Shown: positions 7,648 through 15,343 of the stretch, piece after piece
Position numbering within the stretch: the stretch's first letter is position 1
How the letters are laid out: every line of letters starts with the position of its first letter
Source of the DNA: Betaproteobacteria bacterium
GTDB taxonomy: Bacteria > Pseudomonadota > Gammaproteobacteria > Burkholderiales > Rhodocyclaceae
Direction of reading: 5' to 3'
Assembly: GCA_016703785.1 (NCBI GenBank)
Contig: JADJBM010000021.1
Span: 1 to 17,801 of the forward strand
DNA: 17,801 nt
Position numbers and translations under genes: made by a program
The notes under the pieces: model-generated
Told to the model about the DNA's origin: nothing
Seen by the model: only the letters and a program-made list of their open reading frames with translations
The model's database searches: none

Positions 7648-8582
7648 TCAATCCCACGCCGCGCGGATGGCCGCGATGCCGTGCGCGCCGGCCTGCTGCG
7701 CGGTGTCCAGATCCTCCCGCCGCATGCCGCCGAGCGCGAATACCGGCAAGGGCATGTTTTCCAGCAGTTGCGCGAAGCGTTTCCAGCCGAGGCCGCCGAT
7801 GCCGGGATGGCTCAACGTGTCGCGCACCGTTCCCAGCACCGCGAAATCCAGTTCCAGCGCAGCGGCGCGTGCCAGTTCCGCAGCGTGATGACAGGACGCC
7901 GCCACCAGCGGCAATTCGGGCCGCACCTCCATTTGCATCAGTTGTGCGCTGGGCAGGTGCACACCGTCGGCGCCGACATGCAGCGCCAGCGCGGCATCGC
8001 CGTTGATCAGCACGCGTGCGCCATGGGCGTGCGCCAGCCGTGTCGCCTCGCGCGCGAAGGCCTCGCGCCGCTCGACCTTTAGCAGCGGCTCGCGGATCTG
8101 CACAAGTCGCAAGCCAGCGGCCAGTGCCCGCCGCAGCTTTTCCATCTGCGCCGCAACGCCGATCTCGCCGGCATGGGTGATGGCGTAAAAATCCGGCAAA
8201 GTCAGTGCCCGCAGCACGGCGAGGTTGGCTGGCAGCAGCGGAGAAACATCGACGTTGTCGGCGCGCCGCCATGCCAGCGCCGAATGATGGATGTCGCGGA
8301 TCTCGCCGTGCCAGCCGGAGACGCGGAAGAAATGCAGCCGCACGTGGGCGTGCGGATAGACGAACTCGCGGGTGATCCACGGCGTATAGCGATCCGCCTC
8401 GATGCCGAGCTCTTCGTGCAGCTCGCGCACGAGCGCCTGCGCCGCGGTCTCGCCCGGCTCGATCTTGCCGCCGGGGAATTCCCAGTAGCCGGCGTAGGGC
8501 TTGCCGGGGGCCGCTGGCCCAGCAGGAAGCTGCCGTCGGGCCGCAGGATGACGGCAGCGGCGGCTTCGACAATGCGCGTCAT
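7648..8582 (-). CDS. Nudix hydrolase (MutT-like) fused to a thiamine-phosphate-synthase-like domain, one frameshift near the 5' end
   Basis: Translation starts at the ATG in 8580-8582, which overlaps the DUF815 stop as ATGA, so the pair is translationally coupled. The N-terminus MTRIVEAAAAVILRPDGSFL then reads LLGQRP and loses frame at a run of five G (plus strand 8506-8510). One added C on the coding strand restores PGKPYAGYWEFPGG and a protein of about 311 aa. The Nudix box GX5EX7REUXEEXGU is exact (GKIEPGETAAQALVRELHEE, then LGI). From LPDFYAITHAGEIG onward the protein resembles ThiE (LVQIREP, VLINGDAALA, GADGVHLPSAQL, ALGGM). The family is usually annotated as a MutT-type sanitiser of oxidised nucleotides. 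The role of the ThiE-like half is not established. A homopolymer sequencing error is the likeliest cause of the break. Confidence 0.85.
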
Positions 8583-9451
8583 TTCTTGCGGATGCCGTGC
8601 TGCCCCGCATAGTCGCGCGCGAACTGCCAGGCGATGCGGCCGCTGCGCGAACCGCGCATGAGCGCCCACTGCAGCGCCTCCTCACGTGCCGCCGCGATGA
8701 CAGCGGCGGGCACGCCGTATTCGCGCAGCCAGTGATCGGCAATGGCGAGGTAGGCGTCCTGGTCGAAGGGATAGAAGGACAGCCACAGGCCGAAGCGCTC
8801 CGACAGGGAGATCTTTTCCTCGATGGTCTCGCCGGGATGGATCTCTCCGTCGACGTGCTTCGTTTCCAGATTCTCCTGCATGTACTCCGGCATCAGGTGG
8901 CGGCGGTTCGAGGTGGCATAGAGCAGCACATTGTCCGGCGTGCTCGCCACCGAGCCGTCTAGGATGCTCTTCAGCGCCTTGTAGCCCGGCTCGCTCGCTT
9001 CGAAGGACAGGTCGTCGCAGAAAATGATGAAGCGCTCCTTGCGGCCGTCGGTCAGCTCGACGATGTCTGGCAGGTCGATGAGGTCGTTCTTGTCCACCTC
9101 GATCAGGCGCAGCCCCTTTGCCGCGTAGCGGTTGAGCAGCGCCTTCACCAGCGAGCTCTTGCCGGTGCCGCGCGCGCCGGTAAGCAGCACGTTGTTGGCG
9201 CTGTGCCCTTCCACGAACTGCCGCGTGTTGCGCTCGATGCGCCTCTTCTGCTCGTCGACGTGGCGCAGGTCCTGCAGGCGAATGCGATGCGGCCGGGCGA
9301 CCGGCTCAAGATGGCCGCGGCCGCCGCGCTTGCGCCAGCGGAACGCCGTCGAGGTCTTCCAGTCCGGCGCAGCCGCTGCCGCCGGCAAGAGGGATTCGAC
9401 GCGCGCGAGCAGGGCTTCGGCGCGGGCAATCAGGCGGGAGAGGTCATCCAT
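8579..9451 (-). CDS. DUF815-family AAA+ ATPase
   Basis: This is a 290-aa P-loop ATPase. An N-terminal helical segment (MDDLSRLIARAEALLARVES) precedes the ATPase core. Walker A is GARGTGKSS (92-100) and Walker B is FIIFCDDLSFE (141-151). A sensor-1-like strand LLYATSNRRHL (176-186) is followed by an ETKHVDGEIHPGE loop and the arginine-containing ISLSERFGLWLSFYPF. That order is typical of DUF815 proteins, whose cellular role is not established. Length is as expected and the frame is intact. It is the first gene of a two-gene operon with the Nudix/ThiE protein (ATGA overlap) and diverges from mltA across 42 bp. Confidence 0.85.
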   Translation of the reverse strand: MDDLSRLIARAEALLARVESLLPAAAAAPDWKTSTAFRWRKRGGRGHLEPVARPHRIRLQDLRHVDEQKRRIERNTRQFVEGHSANNVLLTGARGTGKSSLVKALLNRYAAKGLRLIEVDKNDLIDLPDIVELTDGRKERFIIFCDDLSFEASEPGYKALKSILDGSVASTPDNVLLYATSNRRHLMPEYMQENLETKHVDGEIHPGETIEEKISLSERFGLWLSFYPFDQDAYLAIADHWLREYGVPAAVIAAAREEALQWALMRGSRSGRIAWQFARDYAGQHGIRKK

Positions 9452-9493
9452 TGCGATTGTTATACTGGCGAAAATCCGACTTTAGCGAAATTC
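9452..9493. promoter_or_regulatory. Short divergent promoter region between DUF815 and mltA
   Basis: Only 42 bases separate the two start codons, so both promoters must lie here or reach into the genes. GTTATACT (9459-9466) holds TATACT on the plus strand and TATAAC on the minus strand, both good -10 hexamers. No clear -35 box is visible for either. This is inferred from spacing. Confidence 0.3.
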
Positions 9494-10729
9494 ATGCTGA
9501 CACGCCAACTCGCAAGCGCACTTCTCGCAACCCTCGCCCTCGCCGGCTGCGCCACGCAGCCCATGACTGCCGCCAAGCCCGAAATGACGCAGCTTGCCTG
9601 TCCGGCGCCGCAGCCCTGCCCCGCCTGCCCGGTGTGCCCGAGCGTCGAGCCGCCCATGCCACCCAAACCGCCGGCCAAGCCGCTGCAGGAAGCACGCTGG
9701 GAGGACATCGCCGGCTGGGGCGAGGACAACCTCGCCGAAGCACACGGCGCACTGCTCGAATCCTGCGGCGCCCTCTCCAAGCAGACTGTCTGGCGCGGTG
9801 TCTGCGACGAGGCGCGCGCGCTGCCCGCCGAGACCGCGGCACTGCGCAGCTTTTTCGAAAGCCGCTTCCGTCCCTGGCGCGTGACCAATGCCGACGAATC
9901 CCGCGACGGACTCGTCACCGGCTACTACGAGCCCCTGCTCAAGGGCAGCCGTGAGCGCACCAGGCTCAACCGGCACGCCATCTACGGCGTGCCCGACGAT
10001 TTGCTCGTGGTGGACCTCGGCGGGCTGTATCCCGAGTTGAAGAACTACCGCCTGCGCGGGCGCATCGATGGCCGCAAGGTGGTGCCCTACTGGTCGCGCG
10101 CCGAACTGGGGCAGCAGGAGGAACAGCTTGCCGGCAAGGCGCTGTTCTGGGTGGCCGATCCGATCGAACTGTTCTTCCTGCAGGTGCAGGGCTCCGGCCG
10201 CGTGGACTTGCCCGATGGCAGCCGTGCGCGCGTCGGCTATGCCGAGCAGAACGGCCATCCCTACACCTCCATCGGGCGCTGGCTGGTGGAGAAGGGCGAA
10301 TTGAAACTGGAGCAGGCCTCCATGCAGGGAATCCAGGCCTGGGCGCGGGCCAATCCGCAGCGCCTGAATGAAATGCTCAACACCAACCCGAGCTTCGTCT
10401 TCTTCCGCGCACTGCCGGACAACGGCGGTGGCCCGCTCGGCGCGCTCGGCGTGCCGCTCACGCCAGGGCGCAGCATTGCCGTCGACCCGCGCGCCGTGCC
10501 ACTCGGTGCGCCGGTGTTCCTTGCCACCACCCATCCGAACAGCGACAAGCCGCTGCGCCGCCTCGTGCTGGCGCAGGACACCGGCGGCGCCATCAAGGGC
10601 GCGGTGCGCGCCGATTTCTTCTGGGGCTTCGGCGCCGAGGCCGGCGCCCAGGCCGGGCGCATGCGCCAGCGCGGCGAGATGTGGGCGCTGCTGCCGAACG
10701 GCTACGTGCCAAACAACTCCTCGAAGTAG
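9494..10729 (+). CDS. mltA: Membrane-bound lytic murein transglycosylase A
   Basis: This is a 411-aa outer-membrane lipoprotein that cleaves peptidoglycan glycan strands to 1,6-anhydromuropeptides. I chose the ATG at 9494 because it gives a lipoprotein signal, MLTRQLASALLATLALAGC, with lipidated Cys19. Ala20 at position +2 favours the outer membrane. Upstream in-frame sequence overlaps the divergent gene and is not used. A Cys/Pro-rich linker (CPAPQPCPACPVCPS) follows. The MltA domain contains VTGYYEPLLKGS and LFFLQVQGSGRVDLPDG. The C-terminal 3D domain holds SIAVDPRAVPLGAPVFL and LVLAQDTGGAIKG, where Asp362 aligns with the catalytic aspartate of the family (D308 in E. coli). The frame is intact. 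No ribosome binding site is evident. Confidence 0.94.
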   Translation: MLTRQLASALLATLALAGCATQPMTAAKPEMTQLACPAPQPCPACPVCPSVEPPMPPKPPAKPLQEARWEDIAGWGEDNLAEAHGALLESCGALSKQTVWRGVCDEARALPAETAALRSFFESRFRPWRVTNADESRDGLVTGYYEPLLKGSRERTRLNRHAIYGVPDDLLVVDLGGLYPELKNYRLRGRIDGRKVVPYWSRAELGQQEEQLAGKALFWVADPIELFFLQVQGSGRVDLPDGSRARVGYAEQNGHPYTSIGRWLVEKGELKLEQASMQGIQAWARANPQRLNEMLNTNPSFVFFRALPDNGGGPLGALGVPLTPGRSIAVDPRAVPLGAPVFLATTHPNSDKPLRRLVLAQDTGGAIKGAVRADFFWGFGAEAGAQAGRMRQRGEMWALLPNGYVPNNSSK

Positions 10730-10749
10730 TGCGTACGCCGCACGGGCGC

Positions 10750-10764
10750 GCACCGGCCCGGTGC
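10750..10764. promoter_or_regulatory. NtrC-binding site 1 (distal) of amt
   Basis: GCACC-GGCCC-GGTGC matches the NtrC dimer consensus GCACC-N5-GGTGC perfectly. Its centre is 32 bp upstream of site 2 and about 118 bp before the predicted transcription start. It lies 20 bases after the mltA stop. Confidence 0.8.
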
Positions 10765-10781
10765 GTGAAGCGTGCGCTGCC

Positions 10782-10796
10782 GCACCGCAATGGTGC
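10782..10796. promoter_or_regulatory. NtrC-binding site 2 (proximal) of amt
   Basis: GCACC-GCAAT-GGTGC is a second perfect match, with the symmetry extending to GCCGCACC/GGTGCGGC. It is three helical turns from site 1, the spacing of the strong NtrC pair upstream of E. coli glnA, which supports cooperative enhancer binding. It is centred about 86 bp before the predicted start. Confidence 0.82.
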
Positions 10797-10848
10797 GGCG
10801 TGTTGTGCGGGCTGACGCTAATCCCCTGATTCGACGTTCCAATTGTTC

Positions 10849-10864
10849 TGGAACGGATTTTGCA
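10849..10864 (+). promoter_or_regulatory. Sigma-54 promoter of amt
   Basis: TGGAACGGATTTTGCA matches the -24/-12 consensus TGGCACG-N4-TTGCA at every defined base except the fourth (A for C), with exact spacing. Transcription would begin near 10875, 23 bases before the amt start codon. Together with the two upstream NtrC sites it forms a complete enhancer-dependent promoter. Confidence 0.85.
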
Positions 10865-10897
10865 CCTATTGTGCTCATTTTATTTCTGGAGCGCACC

Positions 10898-12103
10898 ATG
10901 GAACCCGTTGCGATCACCTCCGCCGACGTCCTTTTCGTCCTGCTCGGCGCCATCATGATTCTGGCCATGCACGCCGGCTTCGCCTTCCTCGAACTCGGCA
11001 CGGTGCGCCGGAAGAACCAGGTGAATGCGCTGGTGAAGATCATGGTGGATTTCGCCGTGTCGACCATCGCCTACTTCTTCATCGGTTACGGCGTCGCCTA
11101 CGGCGTGCATTTCTTTGCCGGTGCCGAAACGCTGGCGCAGAAGAACGGTTACGAACTGGTGAAGTTCTTCTTCCTGCTCACCTTCGCCGCGGCCATCCCG
11201 GCCATCGTCTCCGGCGGCATTGCCGAGCGCGCGAAATTCAACCCGCAGATGGCCGCGACCTTCCTGCTCGTCGGCTTCGTCTATCCCTTCTTCGAGGGCA
11301 TCGCCTGGAACCAGGCCTACGGCATCCAGGCCTGGCTGAAGGCCAGTTTCGGCGAGGAGTTCCACGACTTCGCCGGCTCGGTGGTGGTGCATGCGGTGGG
11401 CGGCTGGGTCGGGCTGGTTGCCGTGCTCATGCTCGGCGCTCGGCGCGGCCGCTACAACAAGGACGGCGGCATCTCGGCGCATCCGCCCTCGAGCATCCCC
11501 TTCCTCGCGCTCGGCGCCTGGGTGCTCACCGTCGGCTGGTTCGGCTTCAACGTCATGAGCGCGCAAATGCTCGACAAGATCAGCGGGCTGGTGGCGATGA
11601 ACTCCCTCATGGCGATGGTCGGCGGAACGCTGGCCGCGCTGATCGCCGGCAGGAACGACCCGGGCTTCGTGCACAACGGCCCGCTCGCCGGCCTGGTGGC
11701 GGTGTGCGCCGGCTCCGACCTCATGCACCCGCTCGGCGCCCTGGTCACCGGCGCCGTGGCCGGCGCGCTGTTTGTCTATCTGTTCACGCTGACACAGAAC
11801 CGCTGGAAGATCGACGACGTGCTGGGTGTCTGGCCCCTGCACGGCCTGTGTGGCGCCTGGGGCGGCATCGCCGCCGGCATCTTCGGCGCCAAGGCGCTCG
11901 GCGGCCTGGGCGGCGTCGCCTTCATGTCGCAGTTGCTCGGCACGCTGCTCGGCATCGCCGTCGCCGTCCTCGGCAGCCTGATCGTCTACAGCCTGCTGAA
12001 GAAAGCCTTCGGCCTGCGCCTCGACGCCGAGGAGGAATTCAACGGCGCAGATCTCTCCATCCACAAGATCTCTTCGACTGCGGAGCGCGAGACGTTGTGG
12101 TGA
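10898..12103 (+). CDS. amt: Ammonium transporter, Amt family
   Basis: This 401-aa inner-membrane channel protein belongs to the Amt/Mep/Rh family, which forms trimers that move ammonium/ammonia inward. The ATG at 10898 follows a GGAG at 10887-10890. About eleven hydrophobic segments are visible, from SADVLFVLLGAIMILAMHAG to LLGIAVAVLGSLIVYSLLKK. The twin pore histidines are present, His165 in VVVHAVGGW and His315 in VWPLHGLCGAWGG. IVSGGIAERAKF is also typical. The N-terminus lacks a cleavable signal peptide, unlike E. coli AmtB. No glnK (PII) gene is adjacent, which is unusual because many bacteria pair the two. Regulation is predicted to be nitrogen-limited activation through NtrC and sigma-54. 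A strong hairpin follows the stop. Confidence 0.95.
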   Translation: MEPVAITSADVLFVLLGAIMILAMHAGFAFLELGTVRRKNQVNALVKIMVDFAVSTIAYFFIGYGVAYGVHFFAGAETLAQKNGYELVKFFFLLTFAAAIPAIVSGGIAERAKFNPQMAATFLLVGFVYPFFEGIAWNQAYGIQAWLKASFGEEFHDFAGSVVVHAVGGWVGLVAVLMLGARRGRYNKDGGISAHPPSSIPFLALGAWVLTVGWFGFNVMSAQMLDKISGLVAMNSLMAMVGGTLAALIAGRNDPGFVHNGPLAGLVAVCAGSDLMHPLGALVTGAVAGALFVYLFTLTQNRWKIDDVLGVWPLHGLCGAWGGIAAGIFGAKALGGLGGVAFMSQLLGTLLGIAVAVLGSLIVYSLLKKAFGLRLDAEEEFNGADLSIHKISSTAERETLW

Positions 12104-12134
12104 TTCGGCAGAGGTAACAACACAGCTTGTTGAG

Positions 12135-12171
12135 AATACTGAAGGCCCGCAATGCGGGCCTTCAGTATTTG
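12135..12171 (+). terminator. Hairpin terminator after amt
   Basis: A perfect 16-bp stem (AATACTGAAGGCCCGC pairing with GCGGGCCTTCAGTATT, loop AAT) begins 32 bases after the amt stop. Its T-rich tail is short (TATTTGTG), so it is a less than ideal intrinsic terminator, but position and stability fit. Confidence 0.75.
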
Positions 12172-12211
12172 TGAATCGCGAGCATTGGTAATGGTAGCTT
12201 GCGACCCAAAG

Positions 12212-12297
12212 CGTCGTTCCCGCGAAGGCGGGAATCCATATGCGTGTAAATAACGATACTGGATTCCGGGTTCCGCTTCGCGGCCCCGGAATGACGG
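12212..12297. repeat. Dispersed palindromic repeat (dRS3-like, MITE-like element)
   Basis: TTCCCGCGAAGGCGGGAA forms one hairpin. It is followed by GGAATCCA, a 20-base spacer and TGGATTCC, then a second hairpin ATTCCGGG...CCCGGAAT that encloses CCGC/GCGG. The outer ends GTCGTTCC and GGAATGAC are near reverse complements, so the unit is a nested inverted repeat. This type of sequence is scattered through many proteobacterial genomes. The core resembles the Neisseria dRS3 pattern ATTCCC-N8-GGGAAT, and its translation gives the often-seen SRLRGND peptide. It lies just after the amt hairpin. No other copy is seen in the window. Confidence 0.65.
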
Positions 12298-12484
12298 CTC
12301 ATGGCCGATTGTTCTCCTTCCGTCATTCTCATCGCCGTATTCCAGCGGCTGACTTTCCCGGGCAAATCCATTTCATTAGACAGGGGACGTTCGAAACTGC
12401 TTAGGCAACGCTCTTCTTGCGCATGGCCTAGAATGAAGGCGGCGATGCGGCCCCATTCTGGACCGCACCGAATTCGGGAATCCC

Positions 12485-12829
12485 ATGACCACGCTGGAAA
12501 ACCTGCTCAAGCTCGTCGGCACGCCGCGCGACGGCGCCTTGCTGCGCTACTCGCTGGGCAACGAACTCCTCAAGGCCGGAGATGCGGCGCAGGCCGTTGT
12601 TCATCTGCGCGTGGCGGTGGGCGAGGATCCGAAGTACTCCGCAGCATGGAAGCTGCTTGGCAAGGCCCTGGTTGACGCTGGCCAGCCTGAGGAAGCGCTG
12701 GCGGCGTATCGCCAGGGCATTACGGTGGCAGAGGCGCGGGGCGATATCCAGGCGGCGAAGGAAATGAAGGTGTTCGCCCGGCGCATCGAGCGCGCCGGCG
12801 GTACGACCCGTGATGTCTCCGCGCCCTGA
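12485..12829 (+). CDS. Small TPR-repeat protein
   Basis: This is a 114-aa protein with two to three tetratricopeptide units. DGALLRYSLGNELLKAGD followed by AAQAVVHLRVAVGEDPKY is one, and AAWKLLGKALVDAGQPEEAL followed by AAYRQGITVAE is another. The canonical small and aromatic residues sit at the expected positions. No signal peptide is present, so it is probably cytoplasmic. The ATG at 12485 has GGGAA a few bases upstream. TPR proteins usually scaffold protein contacts and the partner here is unknown. It is followed 42 bp later by the broken hydrolase on the same strand. Confidence 0.82.
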   Translation: MTTLENLLKLVGTPRDGALLRYSLGNELLKAGDAAQAVVHLRVAVGEDPKYSAAWKLLGKALVDAGQPEEALAAYRQGITVAEARGDIQAAKEMKVFARRIERAGGTTRDVSAP

Positions 12830-12871
12830 CATCATGCGGCGATTGTCGCTTTGCCATTCATCGGAGGAATC

Positions 12872-13783
12872 ATGCCTGTCACAACCCGCAACCTGAACAG
12901 GCTCCTGCTCGCAGCAGCGTTCTGCGCGATCGCCGCGCACGTGCCGGCGTACGGGCAGGCCGCGGACGCGCTGGCGGGCGATCCGAACCTGGCGCATCCC
13001 AACCAGGTGGTCACCGTTGCGATCGGGAGCCATGCCATTTCCGGCCTCGTGACGCATCTGCGCGACGCCACGACCTTCAAGTACGGCATCGTCCTGTTTC
13101 CCGGCTACCCGGGCATCATGCGCCTGCGCGAAGAAGGCGGCATGCCGCGCTTCGATCTGCGCGGCAACTTCCTCGTGCGCTCGCGACGGCACTGGCTGGA
13201 CGAGGAAACGCTGGCCGTGGCGGTGGATGCGCCTTCCGACCAGTGGGCGACGTTCTCGCAGACCTTTCGCGAAACGCCGCGCTACGGCGCGGACGTGGCC
13301 GCCCTGGTGAAGGAACTCGCGCGCCGCCACGGCGTGCAGGACTGGACCTTCGTCGGCACGAGCGAGGGGTCGGTCAGCGCCTATCATGCGGCGCGCCAGA
13401 ATCCCGACGGCGCGGCGCGCTGATCCTGACGGCGTCGCTGTTCCAGGACCTCGCATCCGGGCCGGGACTGTCCGGCGTTTCGTGGGACGGCCTGCAGGAC
13501 GCCTGCTCTGGGTGCATCACGAGGCGGATCCCTGCGAGAGCACCGCCTACAAGGGACGCGAAGCGGTTCGCCGAGATAAGCCGCAGCCCGCTGCTCACCG
13601 CGTGCGGGCGGCGATCCCGGCCGAGGCGATGCCTGCATGGCGTGCACCGCCCACGGCTTTGTCGGGCATGAACAGCAAACGGTGGAGGCCATGCGGTCCT
13701 GGGTGAAAAGCGGGGCGGTTCCGCCTGACGTGGCCCGCTGGAGCGAATCCGAATCGAGGCAGCGTTTTCCGGAGGAGGTGTCG
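12872..13783 (+). pseudogene. Secreted alpha/beta hydrolase, frameshifted, paralogue of the 5500 gene
   Basis: The ATG at 12872 follows GGAGG and opens a signal peptide (LNRLLLAAAFCAIAAHVPAYG, one residue of it shared with the mature part). The nucleophile elbow is GTSEGS with Ser164. Frame 2 stops at 13421-13423. Adding one C before it (CGC CTG for CGC TGA) continues as LILTASLFQDLASGPGLSG and VSWDGLQD. A second shift near 13502 gives LLWVHHEADPCESTAYKGRE, matching VHHVDDPC in the first hydrolase. A return to frame 2 gives ACMACTAHGFVGHEQQTVEA and MRSWVKSGAVP, whose HGF matches the PHGF of the paralogue. Frame 2 then runs without a stop into the next gene, so the true end is uncertain and another indel is likely. 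The substrate is unknown. Confidence 0.68.
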
Positions 13784-14605
13784 ATGTCGAGAGTCCTGGT
13801 CATGCTGGTGCTTGCCGCGTGCGTGCAGCCAGCCTTCGCCGAAGCGGTCAGGCGTCCTTCCAGTCCGGAGCGCGATCGGGAAGTGCCCTACGAGGTGGCG
13901 CGGCCCGAGGGCAAGGGGCCGTTCCCGCCGCTGCTCTACATCCATGCCAAGCGTGGCTACGACGAAGTCGATCGCGCCCACATCGAGCAACTGGCCGCGC
14001 AGGGCTTCCTCGTGCTGGCGCCGGACTGGCAGAGCGGGCATTTCATCGAGCGCTGGCCCGACCGGCATTACCCCGAGACGGAAGCGGATGTGGAGGCGGC
14101 GCTGGATGTGCTGTTGAAGCGCCCCGACGTTTGCCGGATGCCGGCCGGCATCGTCGGCGTCTCGCGCGGCGGCTATTACGCCTTGCGCCTGGCGGCGAAG
14201 CGACCCGAGGCGGTGGCCGCCATCGCCACGTACTACGGCCATTTCCAGAATCCGAACGCGCCGGAAGGCCAGCAGTTGTTCAGCGTCGCGCCCGAAGTGA
14301 AGGACCTCAAGGCGCCGCTGTTGCAGATCATCGGCGACGCGGATTTCGAACTGCGCCGCATCAACAACGGCCGCGCCTTCTATTCGCTGGTCGAGCGCGG
14401 CGCGACGGTCGAGATCCAGATGTATCCGATGGCGCGGCGCGCCTTCGATTTCCGCAACGATGCGACGCCGGAGGAGAAGATCGCCGCACGCCACGCGCGC
14501 GAGCGCGTCAGGGCCTGGCTGGTGCGACATGCGGCTTGGGGTCGACGGGCGCTGCAAGTAGTCCGGCAGCGTGGTGAAAGTCAGCCGCCGTGGTACGGCG
14601 GCTGA
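13784..14605 (+). CDS. Dienelactone-hydrolase-like secreted alpha/beta hydrolase
   Basis: This is a 273-aa ORF. The ATG at 13784 follows GGAGGAGG at 5-base spacing and opens a short signal peptide (MSRVLVMLVLAACVQPAFA). The DLH-like core shows FPPLLYIHAKRGYDEV, the nucleophile elbow GIVGVSRGGYYAL with Ser127, and the acidic turn IIGDADFEL with Asp185. The usual histidine motif (GxxHAFDF-like) reads YPMARRAFDFRN, so Arg219 stands where His is expected. A single A-to-G change (CAC to CGC) would explain it. The last codons run into a 13-bp hairpin, which suggests that the original stop was earlier and a late frameshift extended the protein. A TAG at 14559-14561 in another frame is one candidate. 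Activity is therefore doubtful as read. Confidence 0.72.
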   Translation: MSRVLVMLVLAACVQPAFAEAVRRPSSPERDREVPYEVARPEGKGPFPPLLYIHAKRGYDEVDRAHIEQLAAQGFLVLAPDWQSGHFIERWPDRHYPETEADVEAALDVLLKRPDVCRMPAGIVGVSRGGYYALRLAAKRPEAVAAIATYYGHFQNPNAPEGQQLFSVAPEVKDLKAPLLQIIGDADFELRRINNGRAFYSLVERGATVEIQMYPMARRAFDFRNDATPEEKIAARHARERVRAWLVRHAAWGRRALQVVRQRGESQPPWYGG

Positions 14606-14609
14606 CTTT
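14577..14609. terminator. Bidirectional terminator hairpin between convergent genes
   Basis: The stem AAAGTCAGCCGCC / GGCGGCTGACTTT is a perfect 13 bp with a 7-base loop. It has A-rich and T-rich ends on both strands. It lies between the plus-strand hydrolase and the minus-strand dsbC, which stops 12 bases further on. Confidence 0.75.
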
Positions 14610-14620
14610 GCAATCCGTGC

Positions 14621-15327
14621 TTACTTGACCTGCGCCAGCTTCTGCTCGAGCTGGGCAAGGGAATGGCGCCGGGAATGCGCTCGCCATTGGTGAAGAGCGT
14701 CGGCGTGCCGCGAATGTTGTACTTCTGGGCGAGCGCCAACACCTTCTCGATGGGTGCGTCGCAGGTGCCGGCGGCGGGCACGATGCCGTTCCACCATGAG
14801 GTCGCTCCACGCCTTGCTGCGGTCGGCTGCGCACCACACCGCCCGCGATTTGTCAGCGGAATCGCGCGCGACAGGATGGGCAGCAGGAAGGTGTAGATCG
14901 TGACGTTGTTCATGCCCGCCATGTCCTTCGCCAGCTTCTTGCAATAGCCGCAGTTCGGGTCCTCGAAGGTGGCGAAGACGCGCTTTCCGTCGCCCCTTGA
15001 CCGTCTTCACGGCAAGCTCCAGCGGCAGGTCGGCGAAATTGATGGCGGAGAGCTTGTTCAGGCGCTCCGGGTGAGGTTGATGTGCGCTTCTTGGCATCGA
15101 TGATGTTGCCGGTGATGATGAAGTTCACCTTTTCGTCGGTGTAGGGGATGTCGCCGCCGACCACCACCTCGTAGAGGCCGAGGATATTGGTCTTGCGCAC
15201 GGCTTCGGGTTTTGCGCCGACCGCAGCTTCGACGGCCTGCCTGATCTTGGCTTCGTCGGCGTGGGCGGAGCCGTGGCGGCGAGCAGCAGGGCGACAAGGG
15301 CGGGCGCGTGATGAGGTTCTTGATCAT
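14621..15327 (-). pseudogene. dsbC: Thiol:disulfide isomerase DsbC, multiply frameshifted
   Basis: DsbC isomerises wrong disulfides in periplasmic proteins and is kept reduced by DsbD. The ATG codon at 15325-15327 follows GGAG. Stitching frames gives a signal peptide (MIKNLITR, then ALVALLLAA), the N-terminal dimerisation region (VRKTNILGLYEVVVGGDIPY, then TDEKVNFIITGNIIDAKK), a linker (LNKLSAINFADLPLELAVK), and the thioredoxin-fold domain with FEDPNCGYCKKLAKDM (active site CGYC), NIRGTPTLFTNGERIPGAIP and a TAA at 14621-14623. At least seven shifts are needed. Several are single-base changes in G or C runs, for example an extra G in the KGDGK codons and a missing C before LAQLEQ. Every domain survives once these are corrected, so base-call error is more likely than decay. 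It lies 16 bp downstream of the UbiH-type gene, probably in one operon. Confidence 0.8.
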
Positions 15328-15343
15328 GATGTCTCCGGTGGGG

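Noticed and set aside
7346..8572. 408-aa minus-strand open frame over the Nudix gene and beyond the yacG region
   Set aside because: It is Arg/Ala-rich low-complexity translation in the wrong frame. The Nudix box and ThiE-like motifs lie in another frame.
9482..10753. 423-aa open frame on the minus strand opposite mltA
   Set aside because: It is a G+C-driven shadow. The plus strand has a full lipoprotein signal and all MltA motifs, and the antisense translation has no fold signature.
10750..10796. The two GC-rich inverted repeats after mltA as terminators
   Set aside because: They have no T runs, and their sequence, spacing and position match NtrC sites. A secondary role in ending mltA transcripts cannot be excluded.
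10880..12064. 394-aa open frame antisense to amt, rich in Ala, Glu, Gly and His
   Set aside because: It is an antisense shadow of a membrane-protein gene. It has no ribosome binding site or motif.
12162..12371. Minus-strand ORF containing SRLRGND
   Set aside because: It is the translation of the dispersed palindromic repeat, a well-known source of false hypothetical proteins.
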